In this document: in pieces, positions 35,101-47,100 of the stretch
Layout: each line of letters starts with the position of its first letter
How positions within the stretch are numbered: position 1 is the first letter of the stretch
Assembly: GCF_039555335.1 (NCBI RefSeq)
Contig: NC_092629.1
Span: 3,925,912 to 3,989,911, forward strand
Reading direction: 5' to 3'
Length of the DNA: 64,000 nucleotides
Origin: Amphiura filiformis
Lineage: Eukaryota > Echinodermata > Ophiuroidea > Amphilepidida > Amphiuridae
Notes under the pieces: generated by a model
What the model was told of the DNA's origin: nothing
Databases searched by the model: none
What the model saw: the letters and a program-made list of their open reading frames with translations, nothing else
Position numbers and translations under genes: made by a program

Positions 35101-38100
35101 CCTGTACCACAGAAAAGGTTTTGGCACCCCGGAAGAACGGGGATGACAACGCCCAGGTGTTGGTGTCGCCCAACACTAACGAGATATCGCCCTCACCAAT
35201 TCGTTTCTTGCGACCAACAAGGACGTGTTTCTGAAGAGCTCAATTTCTGTTGAGAAATATCGTACAGCGTGAGGCTTATTTCCGAGTAACGGTTACGCAA
35301 GTATCAGTAATCACTTCGGTGATATTTTCTGTAACTTTAGCAAGATTTTTTTTCCATTTGTGATGTTTTTTCTTGCTAGTTTCTCGTAGTCTCTGTGGCG
35401 AAGTGAGACCGCCCAAGTAAAATATTCATAGGTTTTCACTCGGCTCCCCCTGGTAATTCCACTGGGAGGTCGCCGGGATTTTTTCTTGGCGATCTCCCTT
35501 CTGTCCCGGCTACTTTGGCTTTCGTGAGTCGGTGTTTTGATTCATTTTCCCTCGCACATGTGGTAAGCTTAAAATTCGCGGTTTTTTCGCTTAATAGGGC
35601 GGGGGCCTATGTCAAAACTGTTCCCATGCGCACCTCTCAGTAGTAGGGGATCTCGTGTTCACTTTTTTGGATCCCGTGCGCCTTTTCATGTTTTGGGTTC
35701 TCTGGCGGTAGAGGAGGGGTTCTCCCTTGGGGAGTCTGTGACCCCTTACAGGTTGACACTCTTGCTTATCCCCCTCCTCTTACGCTGGGGTCCCTCCCTC
35801 CAGTCCCTTCGGAGACGAGAGGGAGTTTACATGTTTTCTTACCCTTTCTCCATTACAGGTAGTTATCAAAATGTCTAAAGAGAGTACTCCCTCCAAGGCG
35901 TTGGGGACCAGAAGCAAACCTCGGCAGTGTGTTGCGTGCAAGGCATTCCTTGGGAAAGACGATGCGCATGAGGCATGCCTGCTTTGTAGGTCGTGCTCTC
36001 CGGACCAACCGTGCACCATTGACCGTGACTGGTCCAAGGAGGCCTGGGCTAGGTCCCTGGCCCATAAGGTGAAACTACAGAAGTCTCACCAACGTAAGGT
36101 GGAGGGGCTTAGGGACAGGAACCATAAGCGCCGTTCTTCTTCGCATGAGGAGTCGTCTGGCTCGGCGAAGAAAGTGTCCCTAACCCCGCCAGCCAGGGAG
36201 TTTGTCCTCCGTCCCCTGGGTCCTCTAGCTCCAGGAGACCAGGTATGAGAGAGTCAATCTCTCTATCTGTCCCTCGATCGGGCAGTCCCCAAGCCTTTTG
36301 GCTCCGCCCGCCCTTATGCTAGGAGGCTCGTACCCTCACGGCGGCTCCCTGAGCGCCACTGGCGTCCGGGTCGAGTGCCGTGAGGTGGGTATCTGCGGCC
36401 CGGCATCCTCTGAGCAATGGGCTGGCTCGCGCCCAGCGGCCACTCCTCGGCAGCACCAGTTGCGGTCGGGTTGAGTGCCCAGGCGTGGCGCTGCTCAGGC
36501 GTCCTCCCGTGTGCGGTCGACCTCAATGGTTCCACGGCTCGACCGTCGGAAGGCCTCCCGTCCGTCCAGGACGGTAAGCGACTTCGGCGGCAGCCATGGT
36601 CCACCGGTCAACCGCTTCGGATCCCTTACGCTCGGCCCCTGGCCAGAGCGTGTTTGAGATCCCTCCTCTGCCCTAGCTGCTCCCTCGATGGTTGAGCATC
36701 CGAGATCCCAGAGCAGTCAATGCTCGGCATCTCAGGCGGAGGCACTGTCAACCCTCATCTCATCACTTTCGGACCCGTCGGCGTTGGACCGCATGAACCA
36801 ACTCATTGGTTTGTTAGGCAAAGATCCGGTCAGGTGCCCTCGGCGGTAACCCGACCAGTGGGTCCAGGTTTGCCTTCAACAGGTCCGGATCCGCAGTCCG
36901 ATGCGATTAGCATAGAGGCTAGCTATGATGAGCTTTCAGATGGCTCTCAGAGTCAGACGGAGGTAGAGTCTTTTCGGGATTTTTTCGACTCCCCAGGGCT
37001 GACAGAGAGGGCTCTGATATCCCGTTGGGGTTCATCGCGACCCGTCAGTCATTCAGCGCCTTTCTCGGTCTCCCTCGGAGCTTCCCAACAACCCTCTTGG
37101 TCGGTATTCCTTGCAGAGCCAAGCACTTTGGCCAGACATGTTCACCGTGGCCGACCAACAGGGTCGATCCTACTCTCTCTCGCGTTTGGTCCCAGGCCCC
37201 TCGTCGTTTCCTCCGCCAGTGAGTATGACCCAGTCCTTCCTTCCGTCAGGCTCACAGGCTCAGATTCCACACCTTCCCCCGAGCTTAGCTGGCTCGACGT
37301 TCGCTGCAGAAACTAAAGGTTTCTCCTTACATTCGACCGCAGAGCGGTCGGGCCGCCTCGGTCCAGAGCGTGGCCCCAATCAGGAGCGATCTCGGTGGGG
37401 AGGGGTTCCTCAGCCCGACCCGGCTCCACCTGGACGGTACCAGTGGAGTTATGATCAGTGTCGAGGCTGGGGGGACCCTTATTCATTCCCAGCACCGACT
37501 CAAGGCTCCGAGGAGGACCAGTTGCGGGAGGAGGCTCCTTACTCCTAAGGTCTCGGCTCCCTTTTCGCAGCCGTCCCTATCGGACGCTAAGATGCGACTG
37601 GAGTTCGAGACACCTCCGCAACTGGCTTCCGACTTAGGATATGCGGCAAAGCCAGCTAAGCCCCCAAGTCAATGCCCTTCATCCCCTTATCGCGTGACAT
37701 CAAGGCACTCACCACGGCCGTACAGGATAAGGGTGAGGTAGACCGCCTCCCGTGGCTGGCACGGGCGTTCCCCCACGTTACAGAGGATGTGGCGTTCTTA
37801 GAAACCCCCCCTCTGTCCGGAGGCGGCCTATCGCCAGATGGAGCGGGATAAGGGGACCAAGTGTCGCCGGAGAGCTCCCTCCCCTCAGGAGTTGAGGGAG
37901 CCCCCAGGCAGGCTGGACCAAAGGCGCCCCACAAGGTGCCTCCCTGGGATAAAGCCCGGGATGAGGAGCTACGGTCCCTGGAGTCTCTCGCCAGAGGCGG
38001 GCTCCGCATTTCCAATGTCCAACAGCTCGTCAGCGCACATCTAGCACGGAGCTTGCTGGACAAGGAAAGGTCCTTGTCTCCTGAGGCGACACTGAGGGCG

Positions 38101-41100
38101 GTACATGTGCTGGCTGACCTCAATCATCTCTCAGCGGAGCATTTCGCTCGGATTTCAACTCGGTCTGTCCTGGCGCGCCGAGCCTTGGTCGCCCAGGCGC
38201 TCAACTTCTCGGACAAAAGAGAGTTGAGGTCTGCTCCGTTTGGTACTGATCTACTCGGCGGGGCCTTTCCCAGGCTGACCGAAGAGGAACGTACCAGACG
38301 GAAGGCGGCTAAGGAGGCCAGCCAACCAAAGGCACCGGCCACATCAGCGCCCAAGCGGTTTCGGTCCAAAGGTCAGACAGCCAACCCGACCTATATCCAG
38401 GTGCCCCCGCCGCAGCAGCTGGTTGCTCAGCAATTTCAGCAGCAGCAGCAGCAGTATCCTTCCCTCTTGCAACCGTTATTTCCGCCAGCCACCCATGCCC
38501 CTCTGGCCCGTGCGAGGTGCAAGAGGCGGCAGGCGGAATCACAACCGCAATCGCAGTCGCAAGGGAGGCGAGGCAAGAGTGACGGTGCGGTCGTAACGAC
38601 CCGTCCGCCTATGGCGGACGCGGTCGGGACGCCTGGTTCTGACTCCTTCCGGGACCCGACCGCCCGCTCCCAGTGGGTGGTCGTCTCCTGGCATTTGCCA
38701 GGGCTTGGCGGGGTGACCTCAGACCGATGGGTCCTAGAGACAGTGTCTCTAGGCTACCAGATCGAGTTCACCTCCGTCCTCCTCGGTTCCGGGGGTTCGA
38801 GTCACCCCGTCACCGCTGGATCCCTTACAGAGGGAGGCCTTGGTGGGGAGATCGAAGCTCTCCTAACAAAGAGAGCCATCACACCTCTCCCCAGGGCCTT
38901 CCAGTACAGGCCATTACTCCACGTTCTTCCTTACCACAAAGAAATCCGGGAGTGGCGCCCAATCCTCAACTTGAAGCCCCTGAATGCCTACATCAAGGCC
39001 CCCACGTTTCCGGATGGAGACGCTGCGGGCGGTGTTATCTGTCCTTCAGCCAGGCTGGTGGGGAGTCACCCTAGATCTGAAAGATGCATACCTCCACGTA
39101 CCAATCTGCGAGTCAGACCAGAAATGGCTTCGCCGTGTTCGACGGTACCGCCTTTCAGTTCCGGGTCCTCCCGTTTGGCCTCTCCACGGCCCCGGACATT
39201 CACTCGACTAGTCAAGTCGGTGGCAGAGTTTCTCCGGAGGAAGGGGATCACGATCTTCGTCTACCTAGGCGACTGGTTGTTGGTAGCCCCTCTCCGCAGT
39301 GTCTGCGCCCAGGATGTTCAGGGGTGTGCAGGCTGGTAGAGTCCCTGGGGTTTATCATAAACCACCAGAAGTCTTTTCTCTCCCCATCTCAGTCGCCTCA
39401 GTTCCTAGGGGCGGCTATAGACTTCGCCGGGGGCCGGGTTTCTCCTATAGACTCGAGGATCGCCGACGTTCGGCTCTGCGCTCTGCAGATCAGGCAGGCA
39501 GCATCGGTCCAGGCTCGGTCGTGGCTTCGCCTTCTAGGGCTGATGGCCAGCCTCATAGATCTGGTTCCAGGCTGCCGGCTACACGCACGAGGAAGATACA
39601 GTTGTACTTCCTCGGGACGGTATCGAAGCGTGGCGCCATCCTTTGAGCCTCAGGATTCCGGTCCCTCGGCATCTCCTCCCCTGCCTCTCCTGGTGGATAG
39701 GTCAGCCGAGTGTTCAGATAGGCGTTCCATTCCCGAAACCCCGCCCTTCCCACGTCCTTACCACGGATGCATCCAAGTCAGGGTGGGGAGCCCACTTTCA
39801 GGGCATCAGGCTCTCCGGGCGTTGGTCGAGGACTCAAGCTCGGAGACACATCAATCTCCTCGAGCTATGGGCCATTTTCCTCGCCCTCCGCCAGTTGGGT
39901 CTCACGGATTCACGGCCTGTTCATCCTGGTCAGATGCGACAGCATGACAGTTGTGTCCTACATCAACAGGGAGGGGGGCACCAGAAGTCCCAGCCTTTGC
40001 AAGGAGGCGGTGTCCCTCCTCCTGTGGTGTCTACGGAGGGATATTTCCCTCCGTGCGGAGCATCTGGCCGGGGTAGACAACACCCTGGCCGATTCACTGT
40101 CCCGAGGGGGGCTTCAGTCATCCACGCGCCTGGCCCAGGGGAGCGTCAGTAGAGTGGCATCTTCATCCAGCAGTCTGCCGTTCCATCTTCCAGAGGTTAG
40201 ATCGCCCGCATGTCGACCTGTTCGCGTCTCATCGGAACCACCAACTTCCGACCTACTTCTCCTGGGGCCTAGACCCCCAGGCGATAGGCAGAGACGCCAT
40301 GCGGGAGAGCTGGGAGGGCGATTCGATTGCCACGCCTTCCCTCCCATTGCTCTGATCCCTCGGGTGCTGGAGAAGGTAGCCCGCTCTCCAGGCTGTATTC
40401 TCCTTCTAGTCGCTCCTCTCTGGCCCAAGCAGTGGTGGTTCCCCCGCCTCCTGGACCTCCTAGTGGGGGAGCCAGTCAGCCTTCCTCGCCGTGGGGATCT
40501 TCTGTCCGTTCCGTCACGCCAGCAGGTTCAGATGGGAGTGATCAACAACCTCCATCTGACTGTTTGGCGTATTTCCGCCAGTCCTACCAGGCGGCGGGAC
40601 TTTCTGAGTCGGCTGCCGCGCCCGCTGCAAAGGCAAGGCGACAGTCGACTCGACAGACTTACGATTCGCGACTTCGCCGGTTCTACAGGTGGTGTGCCGG
40701 TCGAGAAATCGCCCCCCATTTTGCCCCTGTAGGCGAAGTCGCGGACTTCCTTACAGAAGTTTTCCACGGCGGCTGTATGCCTCGGACCGCCAAGCGTACA
40801 GGACGGCCATAGCAGCGGTCCATCATGGCTTTGGGGGCGGCATGACTGTCTCCTCTAGTCCAGCCCTCTCCGCCCTCATTAAGGGCATGTTCTCGCAGAG
40901 GCCCCAGTCCGTTCCCTGGTTCCGAGTGGGACCTCCCGTTGGTGTTGCGATACCTCGCCGAATCCTTCGAGCCCATGGAGGACCTCTCGCTGCAGGACCT
41001 GACACTAAAGACAGTGTTCTTAGTGGCAGTGGCCTTCGGTCGGCGTTGTTCTGATATTCATGCTCTGTCGATCGGCAGCACCATCTACGCTTTACCAACC

Positions 41101-44100
41101 GGGGTGTCTCCATCCTGCCTAGGACCGGTTTCTTGGCCAAGAACCAGACCATGTCATTTACTCCGGCCCCGGTGTTCCTCCCTGATCTGGTCCTGGTCGC
41201 AGGACAGGCGGAGAAACCGTCATGTCCCGTTAGGGCCCTTAGATCGCATTTCTAAAGCGTGCCGAGCAGATCAGGGGGACATCAGGCAGCTTTTTCATTA
41301 CATCGGCCAGGCCATTTAGGCCGGCCGCTAGGAGCTACTATCAGCCACTGGGTTGCCTCCGTCATCCGTTCGCCCACCAAAAACATCACGAGCGGATGGC
41401 GGGTCCTCAGACACAGGCACAGTCACAGGTCAGGTGTCACGACATTCGATCCCAAGCAGCATCTTGGGCTTTCCACTCTGGGGTGTCCCTGAGGGAGGTG
41501 CTCACGCAGCAGGCTGGAAGAGCCCCACCACCTTCCAGTCGACCTACCTCAAGGGCGTCCTCGCAAGTCATTCAGCTGTAGGTACTGCAGCACTGCTTGC
41601 AGGCCGCCAGGGATCGGATCGAGGACGTTAGGTGAGTCTTGAGTTGGGTGGTTTTTTGTTGTGGTTGAGCGGAGTTTGCACTGTGTGCCCTCCTTACCTC
41701 TCACGACTTTCTTCCACCTCCTTGCTCTCAGTGGTATTCTGTGCATAGATCAGGTCGTGGGAGGTAAGTAGAGGGTGCGCAGTGTATTCCCCTCTCAGAA
41801 GTGAGAGGGACATACACAAGCGCACGATACTTACCTCCCACGACCTGAGCCCTTCCAGCGTTTTATCGTTCCACCCCTCAAGAAAGTCATACGTTCTCAC
41901 ACGTAGAGGGTCGCAAGAAACGTGTGTTGGTGAGGGCGATATCTCGTTAGTGTTGGGCGACACCAACACCTGGGCGTTGTCATCCCGTTCTTCCGGGGTG
42001 CCAAAACCTTTTCTGTGGTACAGGGGTTTCTTGTGGTCCCAAACTTCGTTTTGTGCATAGATCAGGTCGTGGGAGGTAAGTATCGTGCGCTTGTGTATGT
42101 CCCTCTCACTTCTGAGAGGGGAATCAAGTCATCACTTATGACGAAGAAACCAGACAAAAAATGAGTATTTAATACATGGATGTGTTAATGCTTCATAATG
42201 CTTCAGCTACTAAATGATATGGTTTGTTTTACTTTCAGTTGGTATGGGGATGAAGATTAACTTCATGTCAGACTACACACAAAATGTGGTATTTACCAGC
42301 AAAGAGCCCTCACTCATCGTGACCTTTGACACAGCCATGGGTCTTCACTCAGTATGGTTGCTACGGCAGGCCAGAACAGAGGTAAGTTTGACAGCCAATG
42401 AAAGTTACCAGTCAGACAGGAATTTTGCATGCTCAGTATACTGGGGTCTTATTGGGCTATTCAGTCAAAATCCATACACCCCCTATGGAAGACATGTCTT
42501 CAATCTTCCACTCAGGAGAGCGAATTTCAAATGGGGTTACCTGAATTGGTGGGTGACTTCATTTGAAGTCTAAACATCCTTTGTGGAAGATGAAGGTCAT
42601 GTCTTCCATATGGGTGTAATTTTAAAATTGCTAGACGGAATTGACTCGTTGGTGCTGAAGTACAAAATAATAATAGTAATATTAATGAAGAAGTTTCTAA
42701 AGTGCCCAATGTAAAATAACCTCTTTGCGTTGTACAAGAAAACAATTTAGGTACAGCAGATTCTATACAAAGAGATTACAAACCTCATGTGATATGTACA
42801 GAAACTGACAAAAGTCATTGCATACATTACAGAATTATTATACACAAGTGGCCCAGAAATTCTGTGTCATTATTTGACACAGAGAACAGACTAGCTCCTC
42901 TTTTGGTGTTCACTGATATATGTAGAGCGCAACCTTCAACACGCAATATTTTGAAGGCAACTTAGCTTAACAAAAGGTTTTTTCCTGATAAATGCACAAG
43001 TTCTGTGGGACACGTAAATTGTGTTATTTGCATAGTGAGCAAAATATTAAATCCTTTTCTGGTACATAGGGTATGTCATGCACTTACTCTCAACAGAAAG
43101 CCCATTTTCTCCCAATTGCATTGTACTGGAGCTCTCTCAGGTAAGAGTACCAAAGAAGACATAACTTATGATCATGATTACTCTATTACAGGAGGTGTGT
43201 GTGACCACAAAACTCTTGAATATGACAACAGCTACATCAGCCGTCACCACACCACACCACCACAGTACCTGTAGCTCTGGGACTCTAGCTGGGCTAAGTG
43301 CCAGTGCACACTCTAGACTTAGTGCATCCAGTATGTCCCCTGCTAACATGTCACCGTTTAGAAGCTATCCAAGTCGTACCGCATCCCCTTTGATGTTCTC
43401 AAGTAGACCACAGAGTCCTGCAATGTCTGTCATGGCTACACTCAGGTATGTAAGAATCCTTCATTGATTGGTTTCTAGTGCCAGTGCACACTATAGTGTG
43501 AAAACTGAAAAACCAATACATAGGAAGGTGCATGGAATCCCTACTTCTTCAAACGCTGAGAACTTCGATTAATTCGGGAATGCCATGTGGCATGGTTGTA
43601 GCTACAGTGGCTGGCCCCGAGCGGGGCGGCCCCGCCTGGGACAAAATTTTTTTTTCATTATAAAAAAAAATATTTAGGGGGGTGAAACCACTGGAGCTTA
43701 TTCCCCGATCACTAGCGTTCACTAAAAAGATTGTGCCCTGAGCCAGTGCTCTAATTGAGCCCAGCAATCAACTTGGGTTATAATATTTTGCAGTAAACCT
43801 TTGACGAGAGCGTATTTTAGTGTACATCACATATTTACTGTGATGAAACGCAGTTGTCTCTGATTGGCTGCTCATGCGATCTGCTGTTGCTGAGTGGAAA
43901 TTTATGAATGAACTTTCCACCGTACGCATTGTTAGCTCTGATTTTGCAACATCACGGTAGTACACGCTAGTCAAAGGTTTACCTACTGCAAAAGATTATA
44001 GCTACAACCCTGCCGTATGCACTACCCTAACTCTAACCCTATTATAGTTTGTTCAGCTTACAATTGGGGAAAAATATGCGACTCATAACAACATGTATTG

Positions 44101-47100
44101 ATATAGAGTAGCGTGCATGCAGTTGGATGTAGCGTATAAGTAATGCATGACTGGAGCGTGCTTATATGAGTTTACACAAGCGGAAGTTCAGACTTCATTG
44201 ACGCACTTGGGAACAAAAACAGAATAATTTTTGCCAATTATAAGCTAAACAAACTTAAAAAACTAATCTAACACTTAAAGTAATTTTTGATTAGTTGTCC
44301 ATATTTGCACATTTTTGCAGCCGATCCCAGTCACCTACCAATAGCATGATCAATAGTCCAGCATCGGGGGCATTCTATTCACCGGCAGGTAGATTCAGCT
44401 GGTCCCCTGCACAGACTACAGCCCTTAACACAACCTACGGGGATGTATCGGAACCACTGACTCCAGACTTGTGTATGGATCATTGCTGGACAGAATCAGT
44501 CACTGGTCAAAGGTAAGTCACCAAATTCCGCTATTATGGCAATTGAATACTTGTGCCACTGTCGGCTTTAATTGCACATAGGTGATTGCAGGATGTTGTT
44601 ATTATTGGGCTATTCCATTTAAAATCCACACTACCCCTGTGGAAGATTTAGTTTTCCACAGAGGGAGTATGACTTTTAAATACAATTAGACAATTGGGTA
44701 ACTTCCATTTGAAATACTCACTCCAGTTGGGGAAGATTAGGTAAAGCCATAATACGGGTGGAGTATGAGTTTCAAAATGATTAAACCGGACTAATAACAT
44801 TTGAAAAACATCCTCCCCCTGTGGAGGCTATTTCCAAAATCTTCCACAGGGGAAGTGTGGATTTTAACTGGAATAGCCCATTGTTTGGGAAATGTTAATG
44901 CATAATTTATTTTAGATTTGAAAATTTGATTTCAAATTTACAGGGCAGGTATACTTGGCAAAGCCACCAAAGTCTTCTTGACCTCTGACCTCTGCGACCA
45001 GCACTACCTGGTGTACCTGATTGAACCAAGGCGACAGCTGAAGATCGTACAGTTTACTATAAGCACTGATACCAGTCAGTTAGTGTTTGGTGACATGAAT
45101 ACCCTCCCTGCCAAGGATGCTGTTCCTGTTAAGGTAGGAGCGCTGACTACTATATCTATTGCAATTTTGTCACCTAAAAGGGAGTCGCCCTTAAATGTAC
45201 AAATGGAGCACTCACTCTCTTTAATATATACCCCATTACAATGTTGCTATAGTTGTCTACTCATCAAATTGATGATATTTGTTGTTCTTTTGCAGAGTCT
45301 GAATGTGATGGTGGTCCTGGATCTGAATGGTAGCATGATCTTATACACAGGACTTATTAAGGTATGGGTTTTAAAGAATATTCTTGTTGAGTGACTAGAA
45401 TTAAGATTTTTACAACTTTACACTGACCGTTATAACCAAGAAGAAAACAATGTGCCTCTGGAACAGACTGTACATATACCTGTATGAAATTATGTTACAG
45501 TAATTGTCTATTTTGTTTTTATTTAGATGGTTAAAGTGCATGTGTCGGGCATTTTACCAACAACCTTATCAGGCAGCAGTGGAAGTATGCCTAGGCCTAG
45601 TACACCACTTGATTTCCCTATGATGCCACAGACATCATCAAGACCATCTAGTGCTGCTCAAATTATTATGGATGAGGTAGGCTTAGTATATTAATACTAT
45701 TATAAAGTCCCAACAACATTATCAGGCAGCAGTGGGGTAGGCCAAGTCATCATTACAATAAATACAAAAGTTGTGTAGCGCTGCTGCATTGAACTTGGGA
45801 ATCAGTTCACATCTTCCATGCTGATGCGACCATAGTGCACATTAATGTCATTGATTGTGAATATGTGACACAATCTGCCAAAGGTAGCAAATTTAAAATT
45901 GAGATAAAGGCAAAAATATGGAGTAAAAAGACAATAAAATACATAAGAAAATAGACGCCACAACACTTCAGAGCTTTAGAACTAAGTATGCTAGACCTTT
46001 GGGTCCGTATCAGGCATGAGAATTTTCAGTTTAAAAACTGAATACGGCGTATGCACAAAAGAGTTAGACCTAAAGTCTAAAGTTAGACCTGGTCTAAGTG
46101 GATTTTAGTTCCATCAGGAATGGTCCTTTACTCCTATTTCCTTCCTAAAGTAGCTAGCAAATTCTAAAGATTTTAATGCAAAGTTCAAAAATAATACAAA
46201 ATAACTCAAGCAAATGTAAAGGAAAATGTCCTTTCTCCTGAGACTAAATTCCACTTAGACCAGGTCTAACTTTAGACCCGGTCTAACTCTTTTGTGCATA
46301 CGGACCTTGGAGTTTTCAATGTATGATATCTTAATGTTTGTAAGGTAATAATTATAGAAACTTGATTGTCAAAAATGCCTCCTTTACCCCCCCCCCTCGA
46401 GCAGATGGTGTCACATATTTAACAAGTTTATATGCCAAGGACTTTCATCATCAGTAAGCTTACGTGCTGAGCAAGTTGGTAAGCTTAGCTGAGCAGGTGA
46501 CCTGAGGAGTGTAATGAAGACGCTGTGATGGCGTCGCAAGCTACGTCTCTGCTCTTAGTGCTCTACCCAAACTCAATATGACAGAGTCCAATATCAGTCT
46601 ACATTAAAGCCTCCATTTCTCCGTTTTACAAAATCAAAATTCCGTTTTGCAATTTTGCCATTTTCCGTGATTTTCCGTTTTACTCATAAATCCCTATAAA
46701 AACACCTTACAAAGCAAAATGACAACATGAACTTGTTAGTTATTTGTCCGACCTTACTGAAGCCGACCTTCAACATCGCCATTGAAGTATAACATAAGTA
46801 ATTCCTTGGTATGTTTTTCTGTGAGGCTCTCTCGTCGATCATCAAGCATGTGCTTGTACTTGCTGAATGATCGTTCGGCATCAACCACTAGCCGCCATTT
46901 TCATACAGAATAAATTTAAAAATTCCTGATAAAAACTTCCTACCAATCAGCGAATTGACTAAGAACGTTACACAAACAAATCGCACATGGCATGCATTCA
47001 GTCAATCACTACTGAAAGCGCACACTCCGTGATCCAGTTTCAGCCAGTTCACTGCTAATTATATGCGCCACGAGGAGGTCATACGTAAAGCATGGTACGC

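Larger units (their letters stand above)
35027..42123 (+). mobile_element. DIRS-group (tyrosine recombinase) retrotransposon, fossil
   Basis: A 7.1 kb GC-rich element in intron 6 of ANAPC1, same strand as the gene. It is bounded by inverted terminal repeats (about 35027-35215 and 41909-42123) and has an internal complementary region near 41735-41853. The first half of that region complements the left end and the second half the right end: the signature arrangement of DIRS1-type elements, which lack ordinary LTRs and make no target duplication. Parts on the + strand: a gag-like region with Cys/His-rich N-terminus from 35871, reverse transcriptase around 38.9-39.35 kb, RNase H around 39.75-39.95 kb, and tyrosine recombinase around 40.55-41.3 kb. 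The reading frames are broken in several places (roughly half a dozen or more). The repeats look almost identical to each other, which suggests a fairly recent insertion. Confidence 0.9.
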
